DNA of 51,651 nucleotides from Oscillospiraceae bacterium (GCA_902775105.1 CACYLC010000004.1:1-51651); one strand, 5' to 3'; counted from the stretch's first letter, positions 1 to 8,419 are shown. Notes: generated by a model from the sequence alone, not told the origin. Program-made: numbers and translations.

Positions 1-316
1 GGGAGTTGTATCGGACGACCTTCGTACGCCCGTCGGCAAGACGGTTCTTTTTCTCTGCGTCCTCCGTCATGGCCCAGATAAAGCGGTAGTCCTCATAGGC
101 GGGGTCGGAGCGCATCTCCTCAAAGAGCGCCTTGGGGCTGCAGGTATACTGCCGACCCTGGAAGGCGTCAAAGAGGACCAGATGCCTGTCCAGCCGGGTA
201 GTCAGACGGGCGATGCCGTACAGCGCCCGGACGCCCAGCCGATAGACCTTATAAATCGCCCGAAACAGCGGCGATTCCCGTTTCAGACCGCTGCGAATCG
301 TATCTTTTATGCTCAT
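1..316 (-). CDS. CDP-glycerol glycerophosphotransferase family protein, N-terminal part (cut by window edge)
   Basis: Only the first 105 codons are present; the gene runs off the left edge. The visible protein starts MSIKDTIRSG and carries LVLFDAFQGRQYTCSPKALFEEM followed by YRFIWAM. This matches in order the LFCSYHGKSASCSPRAIYDRL and YRFVWAV of the gene just upstream, so the two are paralogues. Members of this family (TagB/TagF-like) transfer polyol-phosphate units from CDP-glycerol or related donors to teichoic acid or other wall polymers at the inner membrane face. The ATG lies 4 bases after the stop of the upstream gene, so the pair is one operon. Substrate cannot be told from this fragment. 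Confidence 0.75.
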   Translation of the reverse strand, partial: MSIKDTIRSGLKRESPLFRAIYKVYRLGVRALYGIARLTTRLDRHLVLFDAFQGRQYTCSPKALFEEMRSDPAYEDYRFIWAMTEDAEKKNRLADGRTKVVRYNS

Positions 317-320
317 CGTT

Positions 321-1565
321 TCAACCCTCTTCCAATAGTGCGTGGATCACCCGATCGGCTGCCCGTCCGTCGTCCAACGGGGCAAACCGCTGACGAAAGG
401 CCTCCCAGCGCCCGTCCCAGACGAACTGCTCCGCCCTGAGAATGGCGGGTGCCAGCTCCTCCGATCTGGTCAGAATGGGGCCGGGCAGCTCGTGAAGGTC
501 AAAGTAGAACCCCCGCAGGTGATCCCGATACTGCGCTAAATCGTACATATAAAACAGAATCGGCCGCCGAAGTACGGCGTAGTCGAACATCGTGCTGGAA
601 TAGTCGGTGATCATCAAATCAGAGGCAAGGTAGAGGTCGTTGATCTCCGCAACCCCCGACACGTCCAGCACAAAGCCCGGATAGGCGGAAAAATCAAAGG
701 CGGAGGCCACCAGATAGTGGGCCCGGAACAAAACCACATATCCATCTCCCAACGCACGGCGCAGGCTGTCAAAATCCACAGCGGGACGGTAGGCATAGCC
801 CTCGCCGGAGATGTGCTGGTCGTCCCGGAAGGTGGGAGTGTAGAGGATCGCCCGCTGACCCTCGGCAATGCCCAGCTTTTCCCGCAGCGCAGAGCGTTCT
901 GCCTCTGTGGCATTGACCAAACGGTCATTCCGGGGATAGCCCGTCTCTAACACGGCATTGCCCTTGCCCCGGCGCTCCAGCTGCCACGCCGAACGAAAGC
1001 ACTCCGACGCAAAGGGGGAGGGGGAGAGAAAGAAGTCCAGCTTTTCCCCCTCCAGTTTGTACTTCCGGTGGATCTCCGAGAGGGAGTTCATGGCGTTTCC
1101 GTCCTCACGGATGTCGTAGCCCAGGCGCTTGAGCGGCGTGCCGTGCCAGCACTGGAGGTAGGTCTGTCCCCTGCGGGGGCTGATGTGCTCCGGGAGCGTG
1201 ATGTTGAAAATCCAGTACCCTGACCGCGCCATGGCCCGCTCAAAAATAGCACCGCCAAAGGGGACGACCTGGGTTCGGGGGTCGTCTGCCAGCGCTGCGT
1301 ATCTCTCCGGGTCACTCACTGCCCAGACAAAGCGGTAAGTCTCATATTCAGGCAAGGTCAGCAGCCGGTCATAGATCGCTCTGGGGCTGCAGGACGCGCT
1401 CTTGCCGTGGTAGGAGCAGAACAAAATGACATGGGGATCGGGCCGAATCCCCGCCGTCCGGAGACGGTACGCCCCCGCCCGGAGGACACGGAGCAGCCTG
1501 CGCAGCGTCAGCCGAAGGCCGGGAAAACGCTTCATCACATCAAATGCAGTTTTTTTAAGCGACAT
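321..1565 (-). CDS. CDP-glycerol glycerophosphotransferase family protein (TagB/TagF-like)
   Basis: The 414-residue protein has the features of the Glyphos_transf family: an N-terminal block with HVILFCSYHGKSASCSPRAIY, a central LQCWHGTPLKRLGYDI, and a C-terminal LMITDYSSTMFDYAVLRRPILFYM. The WHGTPLK and TDYSS blocks are the usual donor-site signatures. Such enzymes add glycerol-phosphate or similar units during teichoic acid or capsule synthesis at the cytoplasmic membrane. I chose the ATG at 1565 because GGAAAGGAGG sits just upstream. The open frame continues much further, to 2471, but that part lies antisense to mutY and is not credible. It is followed after 4 bases by a second family member, which suggests a wall-polymer operon continuing to the left. 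Confidence 0.85.
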   Translation of the reverse strand: MSLKKTAFDVMKRFPGLRLTLRRLLRVLRAGAYRLRTAGIRPDPHVILFCSYHGKSASCSPRAIYDRLLTLPEYETYRFVWAVSDPERYAALADDPRTQVVPFGGAIFERAMARSGYWIFNITLPEHISPRRGQTYLQCWHGTPLKRLGYDIREDGNAMNSLSEIHRKYKLEGEKLDFFLSPSPFASECFRSAWQLERRGKGNAVLETGYPRNDRLVNATEAERSALREKLGIAEGQRAILYTPTFRDDQHISGEGYAYRPAVDFDSLRRALGDGYVVLFRAHYLVASAFDFSAYPGFVLDVSGVAEINDLYLASDLMITDYSSTMFDYAVLRRPILFYMYDLAQYRDHLRGFYFDLHELPGPILTRSEELAPAILRAEQFVWDGRWEAFRQRFAPLDDGRAADRVIHALLEEG

Positions 1566-1642
1566 GACCGCTCCTCCTTTCCCGGTTCCGCTGCCCCATT
1601 GTACCCTCTCCGCCGCAAGGTTGTCAAGGCGGCAAATCCGGT

Positions 1643-1671
1643 TTGCAATTCCGACACAGGACGGATATAAT
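1643..1671 (+). promoter_or_regulatory. Sigma-A type promoter for mutY
   Basis: TTGCAA at 1643-1648 and TATAAT at 1666-1671 are separated by 17 bases. The site lies 32 bases before the mutY ATG and faces away from the minus-strand wall-polymer genes. Confidence 0.7.
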
Positions 1672-1703
1672 ATCCCCATCAGAACAAAAGGCAGGTGAAT
1701 CCC

Positions 1704-2774
1704 ATGCCCCAACAGCCGGGACAACTGGGCGACATTATCTTTCCCCTTCTGGACTGGTATCGTTCCAACGCACGCACCCTTCCGTGGCGGAGCGATCCCC
1801 GGCCCTACAAGGTATGGGTGTCGGAGATCATGCTCCAGCAGACCAGAGTGGCCGCCGTGCTGGGGTATTTTGCCCGGTTTATGGAGGCGCTTCCTTCGGT
1901 TGCGGATCTGGCGGAGGTGGAGGAGGAGCAGCTCCTCAAGCTGTGGCAGGGACTTGGCTACTACAACCGGGCCAGGAACCTGCAAAAGGCCGCCCGTCAG
2001 GTCATGGCGGACTATGGCGGCGCCTTTCCCTCCCGGCATGAGGAGATCATCAAGCTCTCCGGGGTGGGCGATTACACGGCGGGAGCCATTGCCTCCATCG
2101 CCTTTGGAGAGGCTGTCCCGGCGGTGGACGGCAACGTCCTCCGGGTCATCACCCGTATCACGGCGGATCCCTCTGACATCGGGCGACCGGAGACGAAGGC
2201 GGCCATCCGTACTGCCCTCAGTGAGATCATCCCGCTGGACTTCCCCGGTCAGTTTAATCAGGCACTGATGGAGTTGGGGGCGCTGGTGTGCCTGCCCAAC
2301 GGAGCGCCGCTGTGCGGTCAGTGCCCGCTCGCCCGTCTTTGCCGGGCGCATCTGGAGGACAAAACGGCGGACATTCCCCATAAGGCCCCCAAAAAAGCCC
2401 GCCGCATCGAGGAGCGGACGGTGTGCCTGATCTTCCGTGGGGACAGAGTGGCTCTCCGTCAGCGGCCTCAAAAGGGACTGCTGGCCTCTCTGTGGGAGTT
2501 TCCCAACTATCTGACGTCAGACGGGATGCCGTGGGAGCTGTCCGTCCAGCGCATGGAGCAGGCGGGGAGGGGCAAGCATATCTTTACCCACATCGAGTGG
2601 CGAATGGAGGGCGTGAGCCTGGAGCTCTCGGATGACTGTCTGCCGGAGGACTGGGTCTGGGCCAGCAGGGAGGAGCTGAGGCAGCGCTACGCCATTCCGA
2701 ATGCTTTTGGGGCGTTTCTCCCTGTGGTGGAAGCCCGGTTGGGAGAGGGGGAGACCTATGGATTTTCTCTGTGA
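1704..2774 (+). CDS. mutY: A/G-specific adenine DNA glycosylase MutY
   Basis: MutY removes adenine mispaired with 8-oxoguanine in base-excision repair. The 356-residue protein shows the HhH-GPD fold: WVSEIMLQQTRV with the catalytic Glu near residue 41, the hairpin GVGDYTAGAIASIAF, and the catalytic Asp in PAVDGNV near residue 142, followed by LMELGALVC. Four cysteines in VCLPNGAPLCGQCPLARLC (spacing C-x7-C-x2-C-x5-C) would bind a 4Fe-4S cluster. The C-terminal third, with LRQRPQKGLLASLWEFPNY, is the Nudix-like domain that recognises 8-oxoG. ATG 1704 is preferred over GTG 1695 because GGCAGGTG, which overlaps that GTG, is the likely ribosome site. The stop overlaps the next gene by 17 bases, so the two are translationally coupled. 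Confidence 0.95.
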   Translation: MPQQPGQLGDIIFPLLDWYRSNARTLPWRSDPRPYKVWVSEIMLQQTRVAAVLGYFARFMEALPSVADLAEVEEEQLLKLWQGLGYYNRARNLQKAARQVMADYGGAFPSRHEEIIKLSGVGDYTAGAIASIAFGEAVPAVDGNVLRVITRITADPSDIGRPETKAAIRTALSEIIPLDFPGQFNQALMELGALVCLPNGAPLCGQCPLARLCRAHLEDKTADIPHKAPKKARRIEERTVCLIFRGDRVALRQRPQKGLLASLWEFPNYLTSDGMPWELSVQRMEQAGRGKHIFTHIEWRMEGVSLELSDDCLPEDWVWASREELRQRYAIPNAFGAFLPVVEARLGEGETYGFSL

Positions 2775-3639
2775 CCTCTGCCCCCGACTCTGCCGCGCAA
2801 GGCGGACAGAGACGGCGGGAGCGGGCTTTTGCGGGATGCCCAGCCTCCCGGTAGTGGCGAGAGGCGCCCTCCATCACTGGGAGGAACCGCCCATCTCCGG
2901 GGTCAACGGCTCGGGCACCGTCTTTTTCTCCGGCTGCAATCTCCAGTGCGTCTTTTGCCAGAATGACGAGATCAGCCGGCAGAAATTCGGAAAAGCGGTT
3001 TCGGTGGAGCGAATTCGGGAGATCTGCGAGAGCCTCATTCAGCAGGGCGCCCACAATATCAACTTCGTCACCCCCACCCACTACGCCCATGTGGTGCGCA
3101 CTGTTCTGGACGAGCCCCTGCCCGTCCCGGTGGTGTGGAATTCCGGCGGCTACGAGCGGGCGGAGACGCTTCGTGCCATGGAGGGGAAGGTGGACATCTA
3201 CCTGCCCGACCTCAAGTACGCACGGGATGCCGACGCCCTCCGCTACTCCAATGCCCCCGACTATGTGGAGACGGCCAAGGCGGCCATTCGGGAGATGGTG
3301 CGCCAGACGGGGCCCTGTGTGATGGAGGACGGCCTTTTGAAGCGGGGCGTCATCATCCGTCACCTCGTTCTTCCCGGCAAGGCCGCCGCCGCCAAGGAGG
3401 TCATGGACTGGGTGGCGGAGACCTTCCCGCCCAAAACGGTACTCTTCTCCCTTATGAGTCAGTATCTCCCGTGGGGGAGAGTGCCTGGGGAGTTCCCGGA
3501 GCTGAACCGCCGTCTCCGAACAGGGGAGAGCAGAAGCGTTCGGGAGTACATGGAAAATCTGGGTTTGGAGGGCTTTGCGCAGGAGGGGTCGTCCGCCCGA
3601 AGTGAGTATATCCCCTCCTTCGATCTGACAGGAATATAA
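2758..3639 (+). CDS. Radical SAM protein, PflX-like (COG1313 type)
   Basis: This 293-residue protein has the radical SAM signature CNLQCVFC (Cys 60, 64, 67), which binds the 4Fe-4S cluster that cleaves S-adenosylmethionine. Four further cysteines at the N terminus (CDLCPRLC plus FCGM, residues 5, 8, 12 and 25) are typical of the PflX-like subfamily. FINxxTPTHY-like (INFVTPTHY) and VWNSGGYE motifs also fit. It resembles pyruvate formate-lyase activating enzymes, but the substrate of this branch is not established and no partner glycyl-radical enzyme is nearby. The ATG lies inside the 3' end of mutY, so the start at 2758 gives a coupled operon. A strong bidirectional terminator follows. Confidence 0.88.
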   Translation: MDFLCDLCPRLCRARRTETAGAGFCGMPSLPVVARGALHHWEEPPISGVNGSGTVFFSGCNLQCVFCQNDEISRQKFGKAVSVERIREICESLIQQGAHNINFVTPTHYAHVVRTVLDEPLPVPVVWNSGGYERAETLRAMEGKVDIYLPDLKYARDADALRYSNAPDYVETAKAAIREMVRQTGPCVMEDGLLKRGVIIRHLVLPGKAAAAKEVMDWVAETFPPKTVLFSLMSQYLPWGRVPGEFPELNRRLRTGESRSVREYMENLGLEGFAQEGSSARSEYIPSFDLTGI

Positions 3640-3646
3640 TAGTATA

Positions 3647-3684
3647 AAAACCCGGACAGGCTTTCCACAGCCTGTCCGGGTTTT
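3647..3684. terminator. Bidirectional intrinsic terminator
   Basis: AAAACCCGGACAGGC pairs perfectly with GCCTGTCCGGGTTTT around an 8-base loop. A/T tracts on both sides let it end both the mutY operon (+) and the thioredoxin operon (-). Confidence 0.9.
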
Positions 3685-3694
3685 ACAAATCGGC

Positions 3695-4021
3695 TCAGCC
3701 CAGCGCCTCGTCCAGCAGAGCGGCCAAAGCGTCGTAGGGGCGAACGCCAACCACACGGTTCAGCTCCACGCCGTCCTGAAAGACAATGATGCAGGGGATG
3801 CTCATAATGCCGGCCTCCTGTGCCACATCGGTGAGCTGATCCACATCCACCTTGCCGACCACGGCCTTGCCTGCGTAGGCGTCTGCCAGCTTCTCAATGG
3901 CGGGGGCGATCATCTTGCAGGGGCCGCACCAGGTGGCCCAGTAATCCACCAGAACGACAGAGTTGCCGTCAACGGCGGCTTCCAGCTCTTTCTTGGAATG
4001 AAAATGAATAACGTTAGACAT
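3695..4021 (-). CDS. trxA: Thioredoxin
   Basis: This 108-residue protein is the usual thioredoxin length and holds the redox-active WCGPC motif with Cys 32 and Cys 35, the buried Asp in VLVDYWATW, and the cis-proline segment SIPCIIVF. It reduces protein disulfides in the cytosol. It follows the reductase-like gene by 24 bases on the same strand, so the two form a reductase-thioredoxin pair transcribed from the promoter at about 4950. One oddity is an extra Cys directly after the cis-proline (IPCI), where Thr is common. Confidence 0.95.
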   Translation of the reverse strand: MSNVIHFHSKKELEAAVDGNSVVLVDYWATWCGPCKMIAPAIEKLADAYAGKAVVGKVDVDQLTDVAQEAGIMSIPCIIVFQDGVELNRVVGVRPYDALAALLDEALG

Positions 4022-4045
4022 AATAATAGACTTCCTTTCTGTAAT

Positions 4046-4900
4046 TCATTTTTGGGATTCGGCCTCAATGGCCTCAGCTGCGGCCTCTCCGGCGATGAGA
4101 CCCTCTCCCACCGCCTTGGCGATCTGGAGGGGCTTGCCGGTGCAGTCTCCTGCGGCGTAGATGCCGGGGAGGTTGGTCTCCATCTGGCGATTGACCTTGA
4201 TATAGCCATCCTGAATTGCCAGCTCCGGCAGCAGGTCGTTAGGGGCAACCGACTCCCGGAGGACAAAGACACCGTCGCAGGGGATCACGGCTCCGTTTGC
4301 CCGAACACCGGTGACAGAGCCATCTCCCAAAATCTCCAGGCGGTTCGCCCGGACAGTGGGGATCTGTTCCTCCAGTCCCACCGGCTCTGTGGGGCTGACG
4401 TAGGTGACCTGACAGCCGATCTGACTGAGATAGTTGGCCTCCAGCGGGGCGTCCTTCGCTCGACCGATGACCACCACCGGACGTTTGCGGTACAACATTC
4501 CGTCGCAGGTGGCGCAGTAGCTGACGCCGTTTCCCAGCAGCTCTGCCTCGCCGGGGTATTTCTGTCCCCGCTGGACGCCGCCGGCGAGGATCAGCTTTTT
4601 GCCCTCGTAGACGTCGCTGCCCACGGTGAGGTAAAAGACGCCGTCCAGTTCCATTACCGTCAGCACCCGCCCGGTGCGCAGCTCTGCCCCCATGCTGAGG
4701 GCGTGGGAGAGAAACTCCTCCAACATCGCTCCGCCGCTTTTGCCGGGCATGCCCAGATAGTTGTGGATGACAGGTGCCTTTGCCAGCGGATTCTGACTGC
4801 CGGAATTGGAAATCACCAGACACTGCTTGCCCCGACCCTGGGCCGCAACAGCTGCGGAAAGACCTGCAGGGCCGCTGCCGACGATCAAAATATCATACAT
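4046..4900 (-). CDS. Thioredoxin reductase-like flavoprotein lacking NADPH motifs
   Basis: This 284-residue protein has an N-terminal FAD-binding GSGPAG (residues 8-13), the redox-active CATC (129-132) and a C-terminal FAD segment GIYAAGDCTGKPLQ. These place it with low-molecular-weight thioredoxin reductases. The NADPH domain is unusual: where the family has GGGDSA there is VIGRAKDAPLEA (144-155), and the HRR phosphate-binding motif is replaced by VSPTEP (168-173). The protein is also shorter than usual (about 310). Clostridial ferredoxin-linked flavin thioredoxin reductases (FFTR) lose just these motifs, so reduction by ferredoxin is plausible here. It is encoded directly upstream of thioredoxin, its likely partner. 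Confidence 0.85.
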   Translation of the reverse strand: MYDILIVGSGPAGLSAAVAAQGRGKQCLVISNSGSQNPLAKAPVIHNYLGMPGKSGGAMLEEFLSHALSMGAELRTGRVLTVMELDGVFYLTVGSDVYEGKKLILAGGVQRGQKYPGEAELLGNGVSYCATCDGMLYRKRPVVVIGRAKDAPLEANYLSQIGCQVTYVSPTEPVGLEEQIPTVRANRLEILGDGSVTGVRANGAVIPCDGVFVLRESVAPNDLLPELAIQDGYIKVNRQMETNLPGIYAAGDCTGKPLQIAKAVGEGLIAGEAAAEAIEAESQK

Positions 4901-4934
4901 ATCGAGTCCTCCTGCTGTTTGTTAGCCTGACCGT

Positions 4935-4963
4935 ATTGTACCCTTTTATACAAGAAATTGCAA
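4935..4963 (-). promoter_or_regulatory. Sigma-A type promoter for the thioredoxin operon
   Basis: On the minus strand TTGCAA (4963-4958) and TACAAT (4940-4935) are 17 bases apart. They lie 35 bases upstream of the reductase-like gene start. Confidence 0.7.
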
Positions 4964-5084
4964 CCGATAGCGCAATATAATTTCATTGTATGCAATCTTT
5001 TTTCCGGCGAATATTTCCAAGCATACTTCCCGATGTTTTTTCCAATCCTTCTAACAGAATGATTTGGAAAGGGGCGTATGTCCG

Positions 5085-6443
5085 ATGTTTTCTGCTTTTA
5101 GCCGGAGGGGACGGGTGAGGATCGTCAGTTTTCTGTCCGCCGCCTTTGCGGTGCTGTGCGGCACAGCGATCAACGAGCATATTCAGACCATCCGTCTCCA
5201 GCAGGCAGTGACCAACAGCTATCTTCACGCCTTTTCAGAGGTGACGGCCAGTCTGGATCAGATGGAGGCCGCCCTGCAAAAGGGCGTCTATGTGACCTCA
5301 TCCCCCATGCTGTGTTCGCTCTGCGACGAGGTGTATGCTGAGGCATCCACTGCTCAGATGGCCTTGGGACAGCTCCCCTTCGGCAGTGTGGAGCTGGAGC
5401 AGACTGCCTCCTTCCTTGCTACGGTGGGTGACTACGCCCAAAGCCTCTCCCGCACGTCGGCGCTGGAGGGCGCCTGTCCCGGGGATCAGGATCGGGAGAA
5501 CTGGAAGGAGCTTTCGACGGCTGCCCGGCAGCTCTCCGACCAGCTGGATGAGCTGGAACTTCAACTTTTTGACGGTTCCTTCTCCATTGACAATGTGGAG
5601 GTGGTAGAGGAGCGTCTGTCCCAGCGGCAGGACGTGTCCGGCGAGACGGATTTGGACGGCTTTCAGATGGTGGAGGCCGATTTCCCGGAGCTGCCCAGCC
5701 TGATCTACGACGGCCCCTTCTCCCAGCACCTGATCGGCCGCACACCCGTCATGCTGGAGGGGCAACAGGAGGTTTCTGAGCAGGATGCCCTTGCCGACGC
5801 CTGCCGGATGACAGGCTGGGAGGACCTGAATGTGACAGGTGAGGTGGAGGGTACACTCCCCGCCTACACCTGTTCCAGCGCCGATGGAACCCGGACGGTG
5901 CAGATCAGCCGGGAGGGCGGCATGCTCCTCTCCTGCTTCACGCAGGGGTGCCCGGACGGGATCCGCCTCACGGCGGACGAGGCAGTGGAAAAAGCGCAGG
6001 AATTCCTGACGGCCCTGGGGCTTTCCGACATGGAGGAGAGCTATTACTCCATCCACAATAATATTCTCACCGCCAACTTCTGCTACGCCCCGAACGGCGT
6101 GCGGTGCTACCCCGATTTGGTCAAGGTCTCCGTCTCCCTGGCGGACGGCGGTATCTGGGGCTATGAGGGGCAGGGATACCTGACCAACCACCGGGAGCGG
6201 GAGCTGGCGCAGCCTGTCATCTCTCAGGAGGATGCCGAAGCCTGTGTTTCCCCCCTCTTGGAGGTGCTGGATCGCCGCCTCGCTGTCATCCCCACCCGGG
6301 GCGAGAACGAGGTGGAGTGCTGGGAGTTCCTGGGCGAGGCCGAGGACGGCAGCCATGTGCTCTGCTATATCAACGCCCAGACGGGGGCGGAGGAGAAAAT
6401 GCTCCTGCTCATTGAGGACGAGCATGGGACGTTGACGATATAA
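5085..6443 (+). CDS. ypeB: Germination protein YpeB
   Basis: This 452-residue protein begins with a basic segment and one hydrophobic helix (about residues 12-30, IVSFLSAAFAVLCGTAI). A long helical region follows, then the YpeB signature IYDGPFSQHL, and then two PepSY-like repeats (for example LTADEAVEKAQEFLTALG and ISQEDAEACVSPLLEVL). YpeB is a spore protein that stabilises the cortex-lytic enzyme SleB during germination. In most Firmicutes ypeB directly follows sleB; here no sleB lies upstream within the window. The ATG at 5085 with AAAGGGG ahead of it is preferred to an in-frame TTG at 5064. This gene is good evidence for a spore former. Confidence 0.92.
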   Translation: MFSAFSRRGRVRIVSFLSAAFAVLCGTAINEHIQTIRLQQAVTNSYLHAFSEVTASLDQMEAALQKGVYVTSSPMLCSLCDEVYAEASTAQMALGQLPFGSVELEQTASFLATVGDYAQSLSRTSALEGACPGDQDRENWKELSTAARQLSDQLDELELQLFDGSFSIDNVEVVEERLSQRQDVSGETDLDGFQMVEADFPELPSLIYDGPFSQHLIGRTPVMLEGQQEVSEQDALADACRMTGWEDLNVTGEVEGTLPAYTCSSADGTRTVQISREGGMLLSCFTQGCPDGIRLTADEAVEKAQEFLTALGLSDMEESYYSIHNNILTANFCYAPNGVRCYPDLVKVSVSLADGGIWGYEGQGYLTNHRERELAQPVISQEDAEACVSPLLEVLDRRLAVIPTRGENEVECWEFLGEAEDGSHVLCYINAQTGAEEKMLLLIEDEHGTLTI

Positions 6444-6493
6444 TAGAAACACGGTAAGCCGCCAATCGATTGCTTCGTCGGCTGATTGCCACA

Positions 6494-6528
6494 CCAAAAC
6501 CGCTCCCCGTGACGGGGAGCGGTTTTGG
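6494..6528. terminator. Bidirectional intrinsic terminator between ypeB and ABC transporter
   Basis: CCAAAACCGCTCCCCG and CGGGGAGCGGTTTTGG form a perfect 16-bp stem with a 3-base loop. The A and T tracts in the stem ends serve both convergent genes. Confidence 0.9.
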
Positions 6529-6545
6529 TATCTGTGTGATCAAAT

Positions 6546-7340
6546 TTACCCCAAAATCATCCGGTCATTATCCAGCGTATCCCCGGAGGCCACGGAGAAC
6601 TTCTCCAGCAGTTCCTCTACGGTGAGCTTTTTCTTCTCCTCGCCGGAGATGTCCAGAATGATCTTGCCGTCCTTCATCATCACCAGACGGTTTCCGTGGG
6701 CGATGGCGTCCCGCATATTGTGGGTGATCATGAGGGTGGTGAGCTTATGCTCCGAGACGATGCGATCTGTCAGCTCCAGTACCTTGGCGGCGGTCTTGGG
6801 GTCAAGGGCGGCGGTGTGCTCGTCCAGAAGCAGCAGCTTGGGCTGCTTCAGCGTTGCCATCAGCAGGGTGATGGCCTGCCGCTGTCCGCCGGAGAGGAGG
6901 CCGACCTTGCTGGTCAGCCGATCCTCCAGGCCCAGATCCAGACCGGCCAGCAGCTCCTTGTACTGAGCCTGTTCCTTTTTGGTAACGCCCCACTTCAGCG
7001 TGCGGAGGCGTCCCCGGCGGGCGGCCAGCGCCAGATTTTCGTCAATGCCCATAGTGGCGGCGGTGCCGGTCATGGGATCCTGAAACACCCGGCCCAGATA
7101 GGCGGCCCGCTTGTGCTCCGGGAGCTGGGTGACATTCTTGCCGTCAATAATGATATTGCCCTCATCTACCGGCCAAACGCCGGCAATGGCGTTGAGCATG
7201 GTGGACTTGCCGGCGCCGTTGCCGCCGATGACGGTGCAGAAGTCGCCGGGATTCAGATGAAAGGTGAGACCGTCCAGCGCCGTCTTTTCGTTGACGGTGC
7301 CGGGGTTAAAGGTCTTGCTGACACGGTTGATCTCCAGCAT
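6546..7340 (-). CDS. ABC transporter ATP-binding protein (TrpXYZ/COG1101 type)
   Basis: This 264-residue ATPase has Walker A GGNGAGKST (39-47), the Q-loop VFQDPMTGT, signature LSGGQRQ, Walker B LLLLDEHTAALD and switch His in ITHNMRDA. It energises the importer encoded upstream, with only one base separating it from the permease stop. The DEHTAALDP wording and the 264-residue length are typical of the ATPases that work with COG2984 binding proteins and COG4120 permeases, for which tryptophan or other aromatic amino acids are known substrates in some streptococci. The substrate in this organism is unknown. Confidence 0.9.
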   Translation of the reverse strand: MLEINRVSKTFNPGTVNEKTALDGLTFHLNPGDFCTVIGGNGAGKSTMLNAIAGVWPVDEGNIIIDGKNVTQLPEHKRAAYLGRVFQDPMTGTAATMGIDENLALAARRGRLRTLKWGVTKKEQAQYKELLAGLDLGLEDRLTSKVGLLSGGQRQAITLLMATLKQPKLLLLDEHTAALDPKTAAKVLELTDRIVSEHKLTTLMITHNMRDAIAHGNRLVMMKDGKIILDISGEEKKKLTVEELLEKFSVASGDTLDNDRMILG

Positions 7341-7341
7341 C

Positions 7342-8310
7342 TTACTGTCCCTCCTTCTTCTTGCGCATGGGGCGGGTCATGTACTTGACGGCATAGCTCT
7401 TGGTAAAGTATTTGCCCTTGAGATAGGGGACGGCGAGGAAGATGGCTACCACGATGGCGGTCAGCAGCTTCATGTCGTCTGCGGGGAACTTGAGCCACAG
7501 GACAAAAACATAGACGATGTAGTAGATAATGCCGCCGATGACGACCCACAGCAGCCGCAGGGCCATATTCAGCCGCTTGCCCAGAATTGCCTCGCCCAGC
7601 ACCTCGCCGATGATGACGGCAGCAAGACCGATGACAATAGCGCCTCTGCCCATATTCACGTCGGCAAAGCCCTGATACTGGGACAGAATACCGCCGGAGA
7701 GAGCGACCACGCCGTTACTCAGCGCCAAACCGATCACCTTCATCAGGTTGGTGTTGATGCCCTGAGCGCGGGACATATTTGGATTGGTGCCGGTAGCACG
7801 AATGGCGGAGCCGAACTCCGTCCCCAAAAACCAGTAGATCAAAGCGATGAGTACCGCGCAGACCACCGCCACCAGAACAATGGTGCGAAGCAGCAGCTTG
7901 GAGTTGGAGGTAAACAGGAAGGTGACCTTGTTCACGTTCACCGACTGGTTGGCCTTACCCATAATGTTCAGGTTGATGGAGTACAGGGAGATCTGGGTCA
8001 GGATGCCCGCCAGAATGTCCGGAATACCCAGTGCCGTATGGAGCAGGCCGGTAATGAGTCCTGCGGCCAGTCCGGCGAAGAAGGAGATGAGCAGAGCCAA
8101 CTGGGGGTTCCAGCCGCTCAGCACCAGCATAATGCACACAGCGCCGCCGGTGGCGAGGGAGCCGTCCACCGTCAGGTCGGCCACATCCAGCACGCGAAAG
8201 GTCAGATAGACACCCAGCGCCATAATGCCCCAGATAAGTCCCTGCGCCACGCCGCCGGGACAGGAGTTCAGCAGCGCCAGAGGGGAGAGAGACGAGAAAT
8301 AAGCCAGCAT
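7342..8310 (-). CDS. ABC transporter permease (COG4120 type)
   Basis: This 322-residue membrane protein has about eight to ten hydrophobic segments and the branched-chain-type permease segments GLIWGIMALGVYLTFRVLDVADLTVDGS and ATGTNPNMSRAQGIN. The second is the cytoplasmic loop that docks to the ATPase. It forms the membrane channel of the importer with the ATPase (one base downstream) and the lipoprotein (109 bases upstream). A terminator-like hairpin in that upstream gap should lower its expression relative to the binding protein. Confidence 0.9.
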   Translation of the reverse strand: MLAYFSSLSPLALLNSCPGGVAQGLIWGIMALGVYLTFRVLDVADLTVDGSLATGGAVCIMLVLSGWNPQLALLISFFAGLAAGLITGLLHTALGIPDILAGILTQISLYSINLNIMGKANQSVNVNKVTFLFTSNSKLLLRTIVLVAVVCAVLIALIYWFLGTEFGSAIRATGTNPNMSRAQGINTNLMKVIGLALSNGVVALSGGILSQYQGFADVNMGRGAIVIGLAAVIIGEVLGEAILGKRLNMALRLLWVVIGGIIYYIVYVFVLWLKFPADDMKLLTAIVVAIFLAVPYLKGKYFTKSYAVKYMTRPMRKKKEGQ

Positions 8311-8363
8311 GAAAAATCCTCCAGTTCTCTTGCGTTCAAAAGATCAAAAGACATTATAATACA

Positions 8364-8398
8364 AAATCCCGGCCAATGAAAGAGTTGGCCGGGATTTT
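8364..8398 (-). terminator. Intercistronic terminator/attenuator hairpin
   Basis: AAAATCCCGGCCAA and TTGGCCGGGATTTT form a 14-bp perfect stem with an 8-base loop. It lies between the binding-protein gene and the permease gene on the same strand, so it probably ends most but not all transcripts and sets the ratio of binding protein to channel. This function is inferred from position. Confidence 0.8.
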
Positions 8399-8419
8399 CA
8401 TCAAAAAAGGTACCGCAAA

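Noticed and set aside
1566-2471. N-terminal extension of the wall-polymer transferase frame on the minus strand to a 716-residue protein
   Set aside because: The extension is antisense to mutY, has no family likeness, and a clear AGGAGG site with ATG 1565 marks the true start.
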